From: Crocinitomicaceae bacterium
GTDB lineage: Bacteria > Bacteroidota > Bacteroidia > Flavobacteriales_D > Crocinitomicaceae
Direction: 5' to 3'
Assembly (NCBI GenBank): GCA_020436025.1
Contig: JAGQYP010000010.1
Location: forward strand, 1-64,000
Length of the DNA: 64,000 nucleotides
Each line of letters begins with the position of its first letter. The first letter of the stretch is position 1. The translations under genes and the position numbers were made by a program. The notes under the pieces are model-generated. The model searched no databases. It was not told where the DNA came from and saw only the letters and a list, made by a program, of their open reading frames with translations. This document shows positions 21,639-30,914 of the stretch, in pieces.

Positions 21639-22772
21639 TTACAAATTGTAAGTTGTTGTCAAAGTTGTTTTGATTGCATTCAGATCATTCAAAGTAAGGT
21701 TCCAGAAATTGGTTCCGAATTGACCGACAAGGGCATCCACTTCAGTCGGAGTCATTTTTCTTGTAGCCACTGGAGAATATCTGATGATGTTAACGAAAGC
21801 ATAGGCTTCTGAAATCTCATGTAAGAATTTAGCTTGATCATTTCCGAAGTAAGAAATTCCTTCATTGATATAATCCACGGCATTTGCAGCTACCATTTTT
21901 TCCATGTTTTCTTGGATGATCAATCTTTGTGCGTCTCGAGTCACTAGGTCATTTTGCGTGATGGCGTATCGTCCTTGTAAAAATGCATTCATCAGTGTTG
22001 TATTAGAATTGATTGTTGGATCAGCCGCATTGCAGTATTTTCCCCAGTATCGAATTCCTACGATGTTTCCGGGGAAATCTGTTGGTACCCCGAAATACCC
22101 AAATGCCTCATCGAAATGATGTTCCATAGTTGTGTAATATTCACCATTTGCTGGATCCACAGCTGTGGTATTGTCTACATTCATTTTTGAATCGCTTAGG
22201 TAAACGGAATTCATTTGATAATAGAAAACAGCTCCCATAATCGTTTTTTCAATAACCTCAGAATATTGAATTCCATTGGCAGAGAACAAATAAGTAGAAG
22301 TTCCAGAAGTCAAAATTCCCGCTTGGCCATTCGAAGCTGTAGAAGCAAAACTTGCACTTGCAAGGGCGATGGAATCAAAATAGCCCATGATCGTTGTGGT
22401 ATCTAACGAGTAGCATTTTGATTTGAGATCTTTGGTAGAAGTAAAACTAAAGTTTCCGTTTCCATTTCCTCCAGTGTTGGCAAACATATCGCTCAGAATG
22501 GACGCTGAAATAGGAGTAGTTTCACCAGTCTCAGCATAGGCGATTAATTCATCTAACTGATTTAATCTTTCTGTTTGACCACCAAAAGAAACGGTATTAT
22601 TTCCAGCCTCATCTGTAAACATATAGGAAGAGGGAGCTTTGTATTCACAAGATCCATTGTCTTTTTGTGCATCGTGGTTGTAGTTGGATGCATTTTGATC
22701 CATACATCCTTCTTTCTTACATGAGGTTGCAACTAAACCGATAGTTAGTAAAGCTATAATTGAATTTTTCAT
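21639..22772 (-). CDS. DUF4856 domain lipoprotein
   Basis: A 377-residue lipoprotein with lipobox VATSC (cysteine at residue 18). The mature N-terminus carries the motif GCMDQNASNYNHDAQ...GSCEY, a small Cys/Asp-rich module common in secreted Bacteroidota proteins. It is followed by the DUF4856 region containing HHFDEAFGYFGVPTDFP. DUF4856 proteins are repeatedly found beside imelysin and TonB-receptor genes; no biochemical role is established. It is the first gene of the operon, with a good promoter immediately upstream and the imelysin ATG three bases downstream of its stop. Confidence 0.82.
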   Translation of the reverse strand: MKNSIIALLTIGLVATSCKKEGCMDQNASNYNHDAQKDNGSCEYKAPSSYMFTDEAGNNTVSFGGQTERLNQLDELIAYAETGETTPISASILSDMFANTGGNGNGNFSFTSTKDLKSKCYSLDTTTIMGYFDSIALASASFASTASNGQAGILTSGTSTYLFSANGIQYSEVIEKTIMGAVFYYQMNSVYLSDSKMNVDNTTAVDPANGEYYTTMEHHFDEAFGYFGVPTDFPGNIVGIRYWGKYCNAADPTINSNTTLMNAFLQGRYAITQNDLVTRDAQRLIIQENMEKMVAANAVDYINEGISYFGNDQAKFLHEISEAYAFVNIIRYSPVATRKMTPTEVDALVGQFGTNFWNLTLNDLNAIKTTLTTTYNL

Positions 22773-22809
22773 TTGCTTATCCTTATTTAGATTTATTTTA
22801 AATAAAGGG

Positions 22810-22840
22810 CAAATATATTTGGAGCGTGAAGAAGTGGCAA
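22810..22840 (-). promoter_or_regulatory. Promoter of the iron-uptake operon
   Basis: On the minus strand TTG (22840-22838), a 20-bp spacer and TATATTTG (22817-22810) make a close match to the Bacteroidota -33/-7 promoter, 37 bases before the DUF4856 ATG. An inverted repeat, AATACCA / TGGTATT (22839-22858), overlaps the -33 element and could be an operator or the end of the upstream gene's transcript. Confidence 0.65.
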
Positions 22841-22868
22841 TACCATTTTTGTGGTATTCTGGAGGAAA

Positions 22869-25589
22869 TTATTTTAAAAAGCTTGAAATAGCTTCGATGG
22901 TTTCTTCTTTATTTTCCTTCCATTCGATATAGGATATAGGAAAGATGGAGATTCCAATTCGGTGAAACACTTTATATCTTTCGATGGAATATATTTCTTC
23001 AAAATCTCCTGGAAAACCAATAAGATCGAAACCGAAATATTTATCTCCTTTTTTGACCAATAGATCCATGAGTACGCCCGACATGGAATAAGAAGGCCAT
23101 AGATTATCAACTTTTCCTTCAACACAAGCGATTAATTCAGATAAGAATTGGTCTTGATATTCAGATTTTACCGATTGTACGCTCAAACTGGAATAATATT
23201 CAAAATACCTGCGAATTCTGTTTTTCTGTGAAATTTTAGTGTAGTCGAAGGAATATACTATGTGTTGATTAGATCTGGCACGGGTAATCGCAACATTTAA
23301 TAATTCTGGTTTATTCAGATAACTAAAAGCCATGGCATGAGAAGAATTGTCCAAAGCCATGGAGATAAACATGGTATCTCTTTCATTGCCTTGGAAAACA
23401 TAGCTGGTCCCCACCATTATTCTATGTTTTTGGATTATTTCATATGGGAAAGTTTCCAAAAGTCTTTCTTCTAAATAATCCGTTTGCTTTCTAAACGGCG
23501 ATAGAATTCCTATGGAAGTAGAAAGGTGAAAGGGCAAACTTTTCTCTCGATCAATAATGTCTTGGATTTTTTTCCAGATAAAATCAGCTTCCTCGATGTT
23601 ATGTCCTTCACTATTTTGCGCGCCACTTATTTCATGAAAATGCAAACCTTCAGTTGGATGAAGCTCGGGTTTTGTGGTCATTATCTGAAGAGCATTCGAG
23701 TAGAATTCTTCATTGCTAAACTGAATGATGGCTGGTAAGGATCTAAAATGTTCATTGAGAAATGCGATTTGGTCATTGGTGTCAATTTTTTCTGAAATCA
23801 CATCAATTATTGATTTATTTCTGTAGTCGAAAAACTCCTCTTCCAGATGTTTGTACTGATCGAGATTGTATAATTCATAAAGCGCATTTTGCTTTGACTT
23901 AGAAACGAAACTAATATGTCTAATTTGTTTTGGGTCACCAGCAATAACCGCTTTTTCAGCTCGGTATAAAATTGGAAGGGTAGAAGCGATATCGCATTGA
24001 GTAGCTTCGTCGATGATTACCAAATCGAACAGGTTTTTCTTTAATGGAATGGATTTGTAGATGTCTTTTAATTTGACCATCCAGATAGGGAAAGCATTTA
24101 ACAAAGGGTAATAATCTATTTGTTCCTGCAACAATTCTCTTTTACTGGCAGATCTTGAAGAGAATGATTTTTTAACATTTTTAATCATATGTCGATCATT
24201 CTCAATTAGGTCGAATTTTTTCCAATTCAAATAGCTTTCAACGTGCTTCTTTGTTAGAATTTCATTTTGCTTTAATTCGTGATGTAGTTTTTCAAGTTTG
24301 CTATAAATTGATGATTTACCATTGTACCTATATTTCAAAAGTTCAAATCGAATTTTATTCAACAAGCCAGACTCACCATCTAATTCAAAATATTTATTAG
24401 AATATTCTCTAAGTTTATCTGATAGTTCAATAAACTCTTTTTCTGTTTTTTCGGCCTTTTTGTTTGATTTTTGATGCTTAATAAGGTTATCGTATTCTGT
24501 TCCTATTTTTTTAGAATAACTATTCTCTACAACGTTATTTAAAAGGTCATCCAATTGTTCTTTAATATCAGAAAGGTAATTTTTTTGCCCAGTTCTAAAT
24601 ATGGAGCTATGTAAATGGTATTTATTCTCTAAAATATCTTTGATCACATCCACTGCTTCATCAGTTTTAGAAACAATGAGCACTGCTTTGCCTTGTAGTA
24701 AATGATCTAATGCAATCCCTGCCACAGTATAGGACTTCCCTGTTCCTGGAGGACCAATTACATAGGATAAGCCATATTTTTTTGCATTTTCAACCGCCTT
24801 TTTTTGGCTTGCGTTGAGGTGAGAACTTGTATTGGATTTTAAAAAACTAAATCTGCTTATTTCTTTTTCGTTTAGTAGCTCAAGAAGTGCTGTGTTATTT
24901 AGATCTTTTGAAGCAATATGCTGCAACTCTCCCAAAACCCCCTTCACTTCACTTTTATCTCTGATAAAGCAAAGACCTCCAGCTGGAATAAGATGATTTT
25001 CATCCGCATATTTTTTAGCTCGGCTTTTGTAGACTTTGATCATCTCTTCTTCATTATTTAAAGAAGGGAAATTCATGCAAGTATTGTTGTTTATGTCGTC
25101 AAAATATTCATCGAAAAGTATTGGAATATCTTTATAATCTATTAGGCCTTCTAATTGGTTAAATACATTTTCAATGAAGATTTTATCCTCAGGATTTTTA
25201 ACGAATTCTTGGAAGCTACTTTGGTTGACTACAGGAATATGAGATAAAAGTTCCGCATAGAAAAATTCACCCTTTTGAAAAATTTTAGCTTCGAAAAGAT
25301 AAAGCGGAGTGAAAAGTTTAATTTTTCGGTTGTTTTGTATTGTTTCACCTCTTAGAATGTAGGAGAAATAGTAGAGCTTTCCTTCTGCAGAATGAAGTTT
25401 AATCAATTTGCTGAAATCTTTAAAAACACTTTCTGGAATTGGTGCAATTGGAGATTCTTTATTGATTAACTCTTCTTTTTCAAAAAAATGAGTGCAATTG
25501 GATGATTTAAAAAGATCATTGATAATGAAATTGCGGTTGTCTATTTCAAAACAATTTCGAAAATATTGGATTAGGGCAGAATAGTCCAT
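22869..25589 (-). CDS. UPF1-like superfamily 1 helicase with possible degenerate Vsr-like tail
   Basis: A 906-residue DNA/RNA helicase. The N-terminal ~240 residues match no family I recognise. Walker A GPPGTGKSYTV lies near 278-288 and motif II DEATQCDIASTLP near 524, followed by GDPKQIRH (motif III). Motif VI is seen in LNVAITRARSNQHIV. A coiled insertion (~330-470) separates motifs I and II. The last ~70 residues look like the Vsr/MTES_1575 nuclease domains that end related helicases, but the usual acidic/Lys signature is replaced by FGFDLIG, so catalysis is doubtful. Such proteins occur in bacterial defence loci, although no defence partner is present here. Confidence 0.8.
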   Translation of the reverse strand: MDYSALIQYFRNCFEIDNRNFIINDLFKSSNCTHFFEKEELINKESPIAPIPESVFKDFSKLIKLHSAEGKLYYFSYILRGETIQNNRKIKLFTPLYLFEAKIFQKGEFFYAELLSHIPVVNQSSFQEFVKNPEDKIFIENVFNQLEGLIDYKDIPILFDEYFDDINNNTCMNFPSLNNEEEMIKVYKSRAKKYADENHLIPAGGLCFIRDKSEVKGVLGELQHIASKDLNNTALLELLNEKEISRFSFLKSNTSSHLNASQKKAVENAKKYGLSYVIGPPGTGKSYTVAGIALDHLLQGKAVLIVSKTDEAVDVIKDILENKYHLHSSIFRTGQKNYLSDIKEQLDDLLNNVVENSYSKKIGTEYDNLIKHQKSNKKAEKTEKEFIELSDKLREYSNKYFELDGESGLLNKIRFELLKYRYNGKSSIYSKLEKLHHELKQNEILTKKHVESYLNWKKFDLIENDRHMIKNVKKSFSSRSASKRELLQEQIDYYPLLNAFPIWMVKLKDIYKSIPLKKNLFDLVIIDEATQCDIASTLPILYRAEKAVIAGDPKQIRHISFVSKSKQNALYELYNLDQYKHLEEEFFDYRNKSIIDVISEKIDTNDQIAFLNEHFRSLPAIIQFSNEEFYSNALQIMTTKPELHPTEGLHFHEISGAQNSEGHNIEEADFIWKKIQDIIDREKSLPFHLSTSIGILSPFRKQTDYLEERLLETFPYEIIQKHRIMVGTSYVFQGNERDTMFISMALDNSSHAMAFSYLNKPELLNVAITRARSNQHIVYSFDYTKISQKNRIRRYFEYYSSLSVQSVKSEYQDQFLSELIACVEGKVDNLWPSYSMSGVLMDLLVKKGDKYFGFDLIGFPGDFEEIYSIERYKVFHRIGISIFPISYIEWKENKEETIEAISSFLK

Positions 25590-25620
25590 TATCCGCTAAA
25601 AGTAATTATTTCCTTGAAAA

Positions 25621-26415
25621 TTACAGATAAACAACAAAACCAAAATCAACTCCCCAAGCCCATTGATGGTGCTCGTGTTGATATTGTTTTTCGTAGGTAT
25701 TGAAAAGCATGTAGCGAATTTCAGGTGCCAAGTAAAAACCAACGTGTTTGGTAAAGTTAAACTGCATACCCAATCGCCCAATGGCCATCATGTTGAATTG
25801 ATTGTATTTGTTGTCTCTAAAAGTGAGAAGTTCTTCTGTTCCGGTTCCTGTGATGGTAGTATATCTTAGATTCTGACCTTGGTTGATAAACATTAAGGGT
25901 ATGACACCTCCTCCAAAATAAAATCGCACATTTTCACCTCCAAAAATGGCATTGGCGGTTAGTGGGACTCCTATATATCTGTATTTATTGATATAAGAAT
26001 AAGAGGAGTCTGAATTCTCATCCTCATAGCTGTATTGCTCACCTTGTGCAGTATAAGTAAAACCAAAATCAACCATGAAATACTTCCATAAAACGGCTTG
26101 CATTCCAGCTTGTGCTCTGACCGAAAAGATCATTTTTTCATTGACTTTTTCTCCGATTGGTTTTCCGAAAATGGTATTGGCAGGTTGGATCGTTCTATAA
26201 GCTTGACCCAGAGAAACTCCCAAATAGATATTTCGACCTGTTATGGCAAGTGGTTTTTTAGATTTATCCTTGTCCTTGATTTCTTTTTCCACTTCATCTT
26301 TCATCTTTTGCTCTTTCTTTCGGTCATTTTCATTTTTATTACCGATTTCAATCTGAGCCAAGGATGGCAGTGAGAAAGCAAAAAATAGTATCAAGACATA
26401 AATGGATTTCATCAT
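25621..26415 (-). CDS. Outer-membrane beta-barrel protein
   Basis: A 264-residue exported protein with signal peptide (1-20, ending SLAQ). A highly charged Lys/Glu/Asp segment follows (about 25-52, coiled coil-like). The rest is a ~200-residue alternating-strand region typical of small PorT/OMP_b-brl porin-like barrels in Bacteroidota (GRNIYLGVSLG, then a C-terminal FGFVVYL strand). The start is ATG 26415 or the adjacent ATG 26412. A -7 match, TAAATTTG on the minus strand, lies only five bases upstream (26420-26427), giving an almost leaderless message if used. Its function is unknown. Confidence 0.72.
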   Translation of the reverse strand: MMKSIYVLILFFAFSLPSLAQIEIGNKNENDRKKEQKMKDEVEKEIKDKDKSKKPLAITGRNIYLGVSLGQAYRTIQPANTIFGKPIGEKVNEKMIFSVRAQAGMQAVLWKYFMVDFGFTYTAQGEQYSYEDENSDSSYSYINKYRYIGVPLTANAIFGGENVRFYFGGGVIPLMFINQGQNLRYTTITGTGTEELLTFRDNKYNQFNMMAIGRLGMQFNFTKHVGFYLAPEIRYMLFNTYEKQYQHEHHQWAWGVDFGFVVYL

Positions 26416-26546
26416 GATACAAATTTAAGGAAATATTTAGCTTTTTGTTGCATGTTCTATTTGGAAGCGGATTTCATTGAGAATATGGTTGAAATGGTTT
26501 AGTCTTCTGAACTTTTAGGGGATTCAAGGTTTTATCAAATATGATG

Positions 26547-26554
26547 TATATTTG
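26547..26554 (+). promoter_or_regulatory. Putative -7 box for the acyl-CoA carboxylase gene
   Basis: TATATTTG, an exact TAnnTTTG match, 26 bases before ATG 26581. No clear -33 TTG at the right distance. Confidence 0.5.
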
Positions 26555-26580
26555 GGCAATCGAAAACAAAATAAATTAAA

Positions 26581-28224
26581 ATGGCTATTAGTGCGAAAAC
26601 TTTGGAATTCAATAAGAATGATGACGATATGCGTCTGAAAATCTCGAATCTGGAGCGTAAATTATCTAAAATCTACGAAGGAGGAGGGAAGAAAAAGATC
26701 GAAAAGCATCATGAAAAAGGAAAGCTCACGGCTAGAGAAAGAATTGAAAAACTAGTTGATCCGGATACAAAAACTTTAGAAATTGGTGCATTTGCGGGCG
26801 AAGGAATGTACAAAGAATACGGTGGGTGTCCATCTGGAGGAGTAGTAATTAAGATCGGATATGTAAGTGGAAAACAATGCATTATTGTAGCTAATGATGC
26901 TACAGTAAAAGCAGGGGCTTGGTTTCCAATTACAGGAAAGAAAAACTTAAGAGCACAGGAAATTGCAATCGAAAACAGATTGCCAATCATCTATTTGGTA
27001 GATTCAGCGGGCGTATTTCTACCAATGCAGGATGAGATTTTCCCAGACAAGGAGCACTTCGGAAGAATTTTCAGAAACAATGCGGTAATGTCTTCCATGG
27101 GGATTCCTCAAATTGCAGCAGTAATGGGATCTTGTGTTGCTGGAGGAGCTTATTTACCGATCATGTCGGATGAATCTTTAATCGTAAATAAAACCGGAAC
27201 CATCTTTTTGGCGGGATCTTATTTGGTGAAAGCCGCGATAGGTGAATCCATAGACAATGAGACTTTAGGTGGAGCAAAGACACACACAGAAATCAGTGGC
27301 GTGTGCGACTACAAATCGGAAAATGATGAAGAATGTTTGAGTACCATTCGCGATTTGATGGATAAAATTGGTTCTTATGAAACGGCTGGATTTGACAGAA
27401 AAGAAAGTCACGAGCCAAAGAGTCCGGTGAAAGAAATTTATGGCATCCTTCCAAAAGAAAGATCTAAGCCTTACGATACACGAGAAATCATTAAACGATT
27501 GGTGGATGAGTCAAAATTTACTGAGTATAAGAAGGAATATGGGCAATCCATTATTACCGCTTATGCCCGAATCGATGGATGGTCAGTTGGTATTGTAGCC
27601 AATCAAAGAGAATTGATGAAAAATGCCAAAGGAGAAATGCAGTTTGGTGGAGTGATTTACAATGATTCGGCAGACAAAGCCGCTCGTTTCATCATGAATT
27701 GCAATCAGAAAAACATTCCATTGGTGTTCTTGCAGGATGTAACTGGTTTTATGGTGGGATCAAAATCCGAGCATGCTGGAATTATCAAAGACGGAGCGAA
27801 AATGGTGAATGCCATGTCGAATTCTGTAGTTCCTAAGTTTACCATCGTGATGGGGAATTCCTACGGAGCTGGAAATTACGCCATGTGTGGAAAGGCATAT
27901 GATCCAAGGTTGATCGTGTCTTGGCCAACTGCAGAATTAGCGGTAATGTCAGGTGCAGCAGCTGCGAAAACCCTGCTTCAAATTGAAGTGGCAGGAATGA
28001 AAGCTAAAGGAGAAGAAATTACTCCAGAGGCAGAAAAAGAATTATTTGACAAGATCAAAAGCCGATACGACGAGCAAATATCCCCTTATTATGCAGCTTC
28101 CAGATTATGGGTAGATGCGATTATTGATCCAGTGGATACCAGAGACTGGATTTCCATGGGGATTGAAATGGCTAATCATAAAAAGGCGGAGAAACCATAT
28201 AATGTTGGAGTTATTCAAACATGA
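26581..28224 (+). CDS. Acyl-CoA carboxylase carboxyltransferase (beta) subunit, methylcrotonyl/propionyl type
   Basis: A 547-residue carboxyltransferase that moves CO2 from carboxybiotin to an acyl-CoA. The N-terminal crotonase-like half has KLTARERIEKLVDP and the oxyanion segment GSCVAGGAYLPIMSDE. The C-terminal half has VTGFMVGSKSEHAGIIKDGAKMV and MGNSYGAGNYAMCGKAYDPR. The overall pattern is closest to methylcrotonyl-CoA carboxylase beta (leucine degradation), but propionyl- or geranyl-CoA specificity cannot be excluded. The biotin-bearing alpha subunit is not in the window. Its stop overlaps the next gene by four bases (ATGA). Confidence 0.88.
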   Translation: MAISAKTLEFNKNDDDMRLKISNLERKLSKIYEGGGKKKIEKHHEKGKLTARERIEKLVDPDTKTLEIGAFAGEGMYKEYGGCPSGGVVIKIGYVSGKQCIIVANDATVKAGAWFPITGKKNLRAQEIAIENRLPIIYLVDSAGVFLPMQDEIFPDKEHFGRIFRNNAVMSSMGIPQIAAVMGSCVAGGAYLPIMSDESLIVNKTGTIFLAGSYLVKAAIGESIDNETLGGAKTHTEISGVCDYKSENDEECLSTIRDLMDKIGSYETAGFDRKESHEPKSPVKEIYGILPKERSKPYDTREIIKRLVDESKFTEYKKEYGQSIITAYARIDGWSVGIVANQRELMKNAKGEMQFGGVIYNDSADKAARFIMNCNQKNIPLVFLQDVTGFMVGSKSEHAGIIKDGAKMVNAMSNSVVPKFTIVMGNSYGAGNYAMCGKAYDPRLIVSWPTAELAVMSGAAAAKTLLQIEVAGMKAKGEEITPEAEKELFDKIKSRYDEQISPYYAASRLWVDAIIDPVDTRDWISMGIEMANHKKAEKPYNVGVIQT

Positions 28225-28676
28225 TCAACTGGGAAATTAAACATTACAAAGATTTGTCAGTAGACGAATTTCACGACCTCGTTTCTCTAAGAATCGAGGT
28301 CTTTGTTGTTGAACAAGATTGTCCTTATCAGGATTTGGATGGGAAGGATAAAATTGCCTTTCATCAAATTGGGAGAGATGATTCAGGTGAGATTGTAGCC
28401 ACATCAAGAATACTTGGACCAGGGGTATCTTATCAGGAAGTTTCCATAGGCAGAGTCGTAGTGTCTCAGAAGGTCAGAGGTCGAGGAGTAGCGCATGAAA
28501 TGATGGAAAAATCTAAGGAATTCGTCAATTCAGAATATGGAAATGTGCCTATTCGGATTTCGGCTCAGGAATACTTGGAGAAGTATTATTCCGGGCATGG
28601 ATTTGAATTCACAGGAAAGAAGTATTTGGAAGACGGCATACCGCACATGGAAATGTTGTTTCAACCGAAAAATTAA
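28221..28676 (+). CDS. ElaA-type GNAT acetyltransferase
   Basis: A 151-residue N-acetyltransferase of the ElaA branch. The signature start WEIKHYKDLSVDEFHDLVSLR and the acetyl-CoA loop VSQKVRGRGVAHEMM (about 85-100, R/Q-x-x-G-x-G/A type) are clear. The substrate is unknown; ElaA proteins act on small molecules or free amines. The ATGA overlap with the carboxylase subunit indicates co-translation. Confidence 0.87.
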   Translation: MINWEIKHYKDLSVDEFHDLVSLRIEVFVVEQDCPYQDLDGKDKIAFHQIGRDDSGEIVATSRILGPGVSYQEVSIGRVVVSQKVRGRGVAHEMMEKSKEFVNSEYGNVPIRISAQEYLEKYYSGHGFEFTGKKYLEDGIPHMEMLFQPKN

Positions 28677-28689
28677 TCTAGTATCTTTA
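28656..28689 (+). promoter_or_regulatory. Possible promoter of the M13 peptidase gene
   Basis: TTG (28656-28658), a 23-bp spacer and TATCTTTA (28682-28689, one base off TAnnTTTG), 25 bases before ATG 28715, partly inside the preceding coding end. Confidence 0.35.
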
Positions 28690-28714
28690 TCGACAGAAAA
28701 TAAAATCGAGGAAA

Positions 28715-30772
28715 ATGAAAAAACAATACTTAATTCTTACTGCTCTAACAGCGTCACTTTTAGTGTCTTGCGGAGGCGAAAAAAAGGAAGAAGAGAAAGG
28801 GAAAGGAGAAACTAAGGAGGAAGCGAAAGCAGCTCCAATGAAAAATGAGTTGTCTTACATGGATTCAACTATCCGACCACAAGAAGATTTCTTTCTTTTC
28901 TGCAATAACAATTGGATCAAAAACAATCCGGTTCCATCAACTGAGTCTAGATGGGGAAGTTTTAATGAATTGGATGAGGCTAACCGAGCAAAATTAAGAG
29001 TGATCTTAGAAGAAGTCGCTGCCAATCCAGGAGAGAAAGGGTCTTACAATCAAATCGTTGGAGATTACTACAATTCCTTCATGAATATGGAGAAGCGAAA
29101 TGAATTGGGAATTACTCCAATTAAAGAAGAATTAGCCATTGTAGATGGAATTACAGATAAAGAATCTTTAGTTGCAGCTATCACAAAATTGCACGCGATG
29201 GGTGTTGGAACTTTATTCGGAATGGGAGTGGATTTGGATATGAAAAACCCAAACATCAACGTCTTGAATACAGATCAAGGTGGGTTGAATTTGCCAAACA
29301 AAAGTTTTTATGTTGATAAGGCAAAAGAAGAGATTCGAAATGAATATGTAATGCACATCGATAAGATGTTTGACCTGGCTGGACTTGGAAAAGGAAAAGG
29401 ACAGGATGTATTGAATTTCGAGACTAAAATTGCTCAAGCTTGTAAAAGTCAGGAAGAACAAAGAATTCCAGAATTGTCTTACAACAAATATTCAAAGCAA
29501 GATTTTGCGAAATTGGCAACTGCATTTGATTGGGATGCCTATTACGCAGCTAATGGAATAGGTGATTACGATACTTTAATTGTTGGGAATCCGAACTATT
29601 TTGGGTCGATGAACAGATGGATCAATGCAGAACCTATTGAGTCCTGGAAAAACTATTTGAATTGGTGTGTCATCAATACCTATTCTTCAGCTTTAACTCA
29701 AGAATTTTTAGATCAGGATTTTGCGTTTTATTCCACTGTCTTGAAAGGTCAGAAGGAGATGAAAGAAGACTGGAAAAGAGCGATTGGAGATTTAACGCAT
29801 AATTATATTTCAGAAGCGCTTGGAAAGTTGTTTGTTGAAAGACATTTTTCTGAAAACGCAAAGAATAAGGTTAATGTGATGGTAGATAATATCATGGCAG
29901 CTTTCAAAGAAAGATTGAATGATTTGGAATGGATGTCGGATGAGACCAAAGGAAGAGCTTTACATAAATTAGAGTCTTTTGGAAGAAAATTAGGTTTCCC
30001 GGAAGAGTGGAAAGATTTTTCTGGCATTGATATTTCGGCAGACAATTACGCTCAGAATATCAAAAACATCACCTTGTTTGCAAAGAAGGAGAATGTAGAA
30101 AAATTAGGAAAACCAAAAGATCCAAAAGAGTGGGGAATGCCTCCACACATGGTGAATGCGTATTATCATCCATTATTTAATGAGATCGTTTTCCCTGCAG
30201 GAATCATGCAGCCACCATTCTTCGACGAGCACGCATCTGATGCAGTGAATTATGGAAGAATGGGAATGGTAATCGGACATGAATTTACACATGGATTTGA
30301 CGATATGGGGTCTAAGTTTGCTGCGGATGGATCTTTCTCAAACTGGTGGTCTGAAGAAGATTTAGACAAGTTTAAAGAAAGAACAGATAAGTTAGGAAAC
30401 ACTTATGCGCAGTTCTGTCCGTTTGATGATGTGTGTGTACAACCACAAATGACCATGGGAGAAAACATTGCAGATTTAGGTGGAATTACTTTGGCTTATT
30501 ATGCATATTTGAAAACAGATGAGTACAAAAAAGGAGAGAACGTTGATGGATTTACACCAGCACAACAATTCTTTATCGCGGTAGCTCAATTGTGGAAAAT
30601 CAATTATACAGATGCAGAATTGAAAAACAGAATTGCAACAGATTATCACTCACCTGGTATGTACAGAGTGAATGGTCCTTTGAAAAACTGTCCAGAATTT
30701 TGGGAAGCATTTGATGTAAAAGAAGGAGATCCGATGAGAAATTCAGAAGATCAGGCCGCAAAGATCTGGTAG
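28715..30772 (+). CDS. M13 family zinc metallopeptidase lipoprotein (neprilysin/PepO type)
   Basis: A 685-residue endopeptidase anchored by a lipobox (LLVSC, cysteine near residue 19). The residues after the cysteine (GGEKKEEEKGK) are charged, as in flavobacterial surface-export signals, so outer-surface display is possible. The M13 N-terminal helical domain precedes the catalytic domain with VIGHEFTHGFDD (HExxH) and ENIADLGG, which supplies the third zinc ligand. The length is usual for the family, and family members cleave oligopeptides. A strong intrinsic terminator follows at 30836. It is monocistronic with its own weak promoter. Confidence 0.93.
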   Translation: MKKQYLILTALTASLLVSCGGEKKEEEKGKGETKEEAKAAPMKNELSYMDSTIRPQEDFFLFCNNNWIKNNPVPSTESRWGSFNELDEANRAKLRVILEEVAANPGEKGSYNQIVGDYYNSFMNMEKRNELGITPIKEELAIVDGITDKESLVAAITKLHAMGVGTLFGMGVDLDMKNPNINVLNTDQGGLNLPNKSFYVDKAKEEIRNEYVMHIDKMFDLAGLGKGKGQDVLNFETKIAQACKSQEEQRIPELSYNKYSKQDFAKLATAFDWDAYYAANGIGDYDTLIVGNPNYFGSMNRWINAEPIESWKNYLNWCVINTYSSALTQEFLDQDFAFYSTVLKGQKEMKEDWKRAIGDLTHNYISEALGKLFVERHFSENAKNKVNVMVDNIMAAFKERLNDLEWMSDETKGRALHKLESFGRKLGFPEEWKDFSGIDISADNYAQNIKNITLFAKKENVEKLGKPKDPKEWGMPPHMVNAYYHPLFNEIVFPAGIMQPPFFDEHASDAVNYGRMGMVIGHEFTHGFDDMGSKFAADGSFSNWWSEEDLDKFKERTDKLGNTYAQFCPFDDVCVQPQMTMGENIADLGGITLAYYAYLKTDEYKKGENVDGFTPAQQFFIAVAQLWKINYTDAELKNRIATDYHSPGMYRVNGPLKNCPEFWEAFDVKEGDPMRNSEDQAAKIW

Positions 30773-30835
30773 AATTTGATTTCTGGATGCCTTGATTTCT
30801 GGATATCTGGAATGATTGAAATATGGAAAAAAGGG

Positions 30836-30859
30836 AGAGGGAGAAATCCCTCTTTTTTT
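30836..30859 (+). terminator. Rho-independent terminator after the M13 peptidase gene
   Basis: Perfect 7-bp stem AGAGGGA / TCCCTCT with a GAAA loop, followed by a run of T. It separates the peptidase transcript from the tmRNA gene. Confidence 0.9.
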
Positions 30860-30885
30860 GTGATCAGAAATTTGGAAAAGGTTCG

Positions 30886-30893
30886 TATCTTTG
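30886..30893 (+). promoter_or_regulatory. Putative -7 box of the tmRNA gene
   Basis: TATCTTTG matches TAnnTTTG exactly and lies 21 bases before the tmRNA 5' end. A TTTG at 30857-30860 is 25 bp upstream, slightly too far for a standard -33. Confidence 0.5.
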
Positions 30894-30914
30894 TTGTCCG
30901 TTTTTTGAAATCAT

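Noticed and set aside
22869-25589. Multi-gene defence island around the helicase
   Set aside because: Neighbours are an iron operon and a barrel gene; no recognised defence partners.
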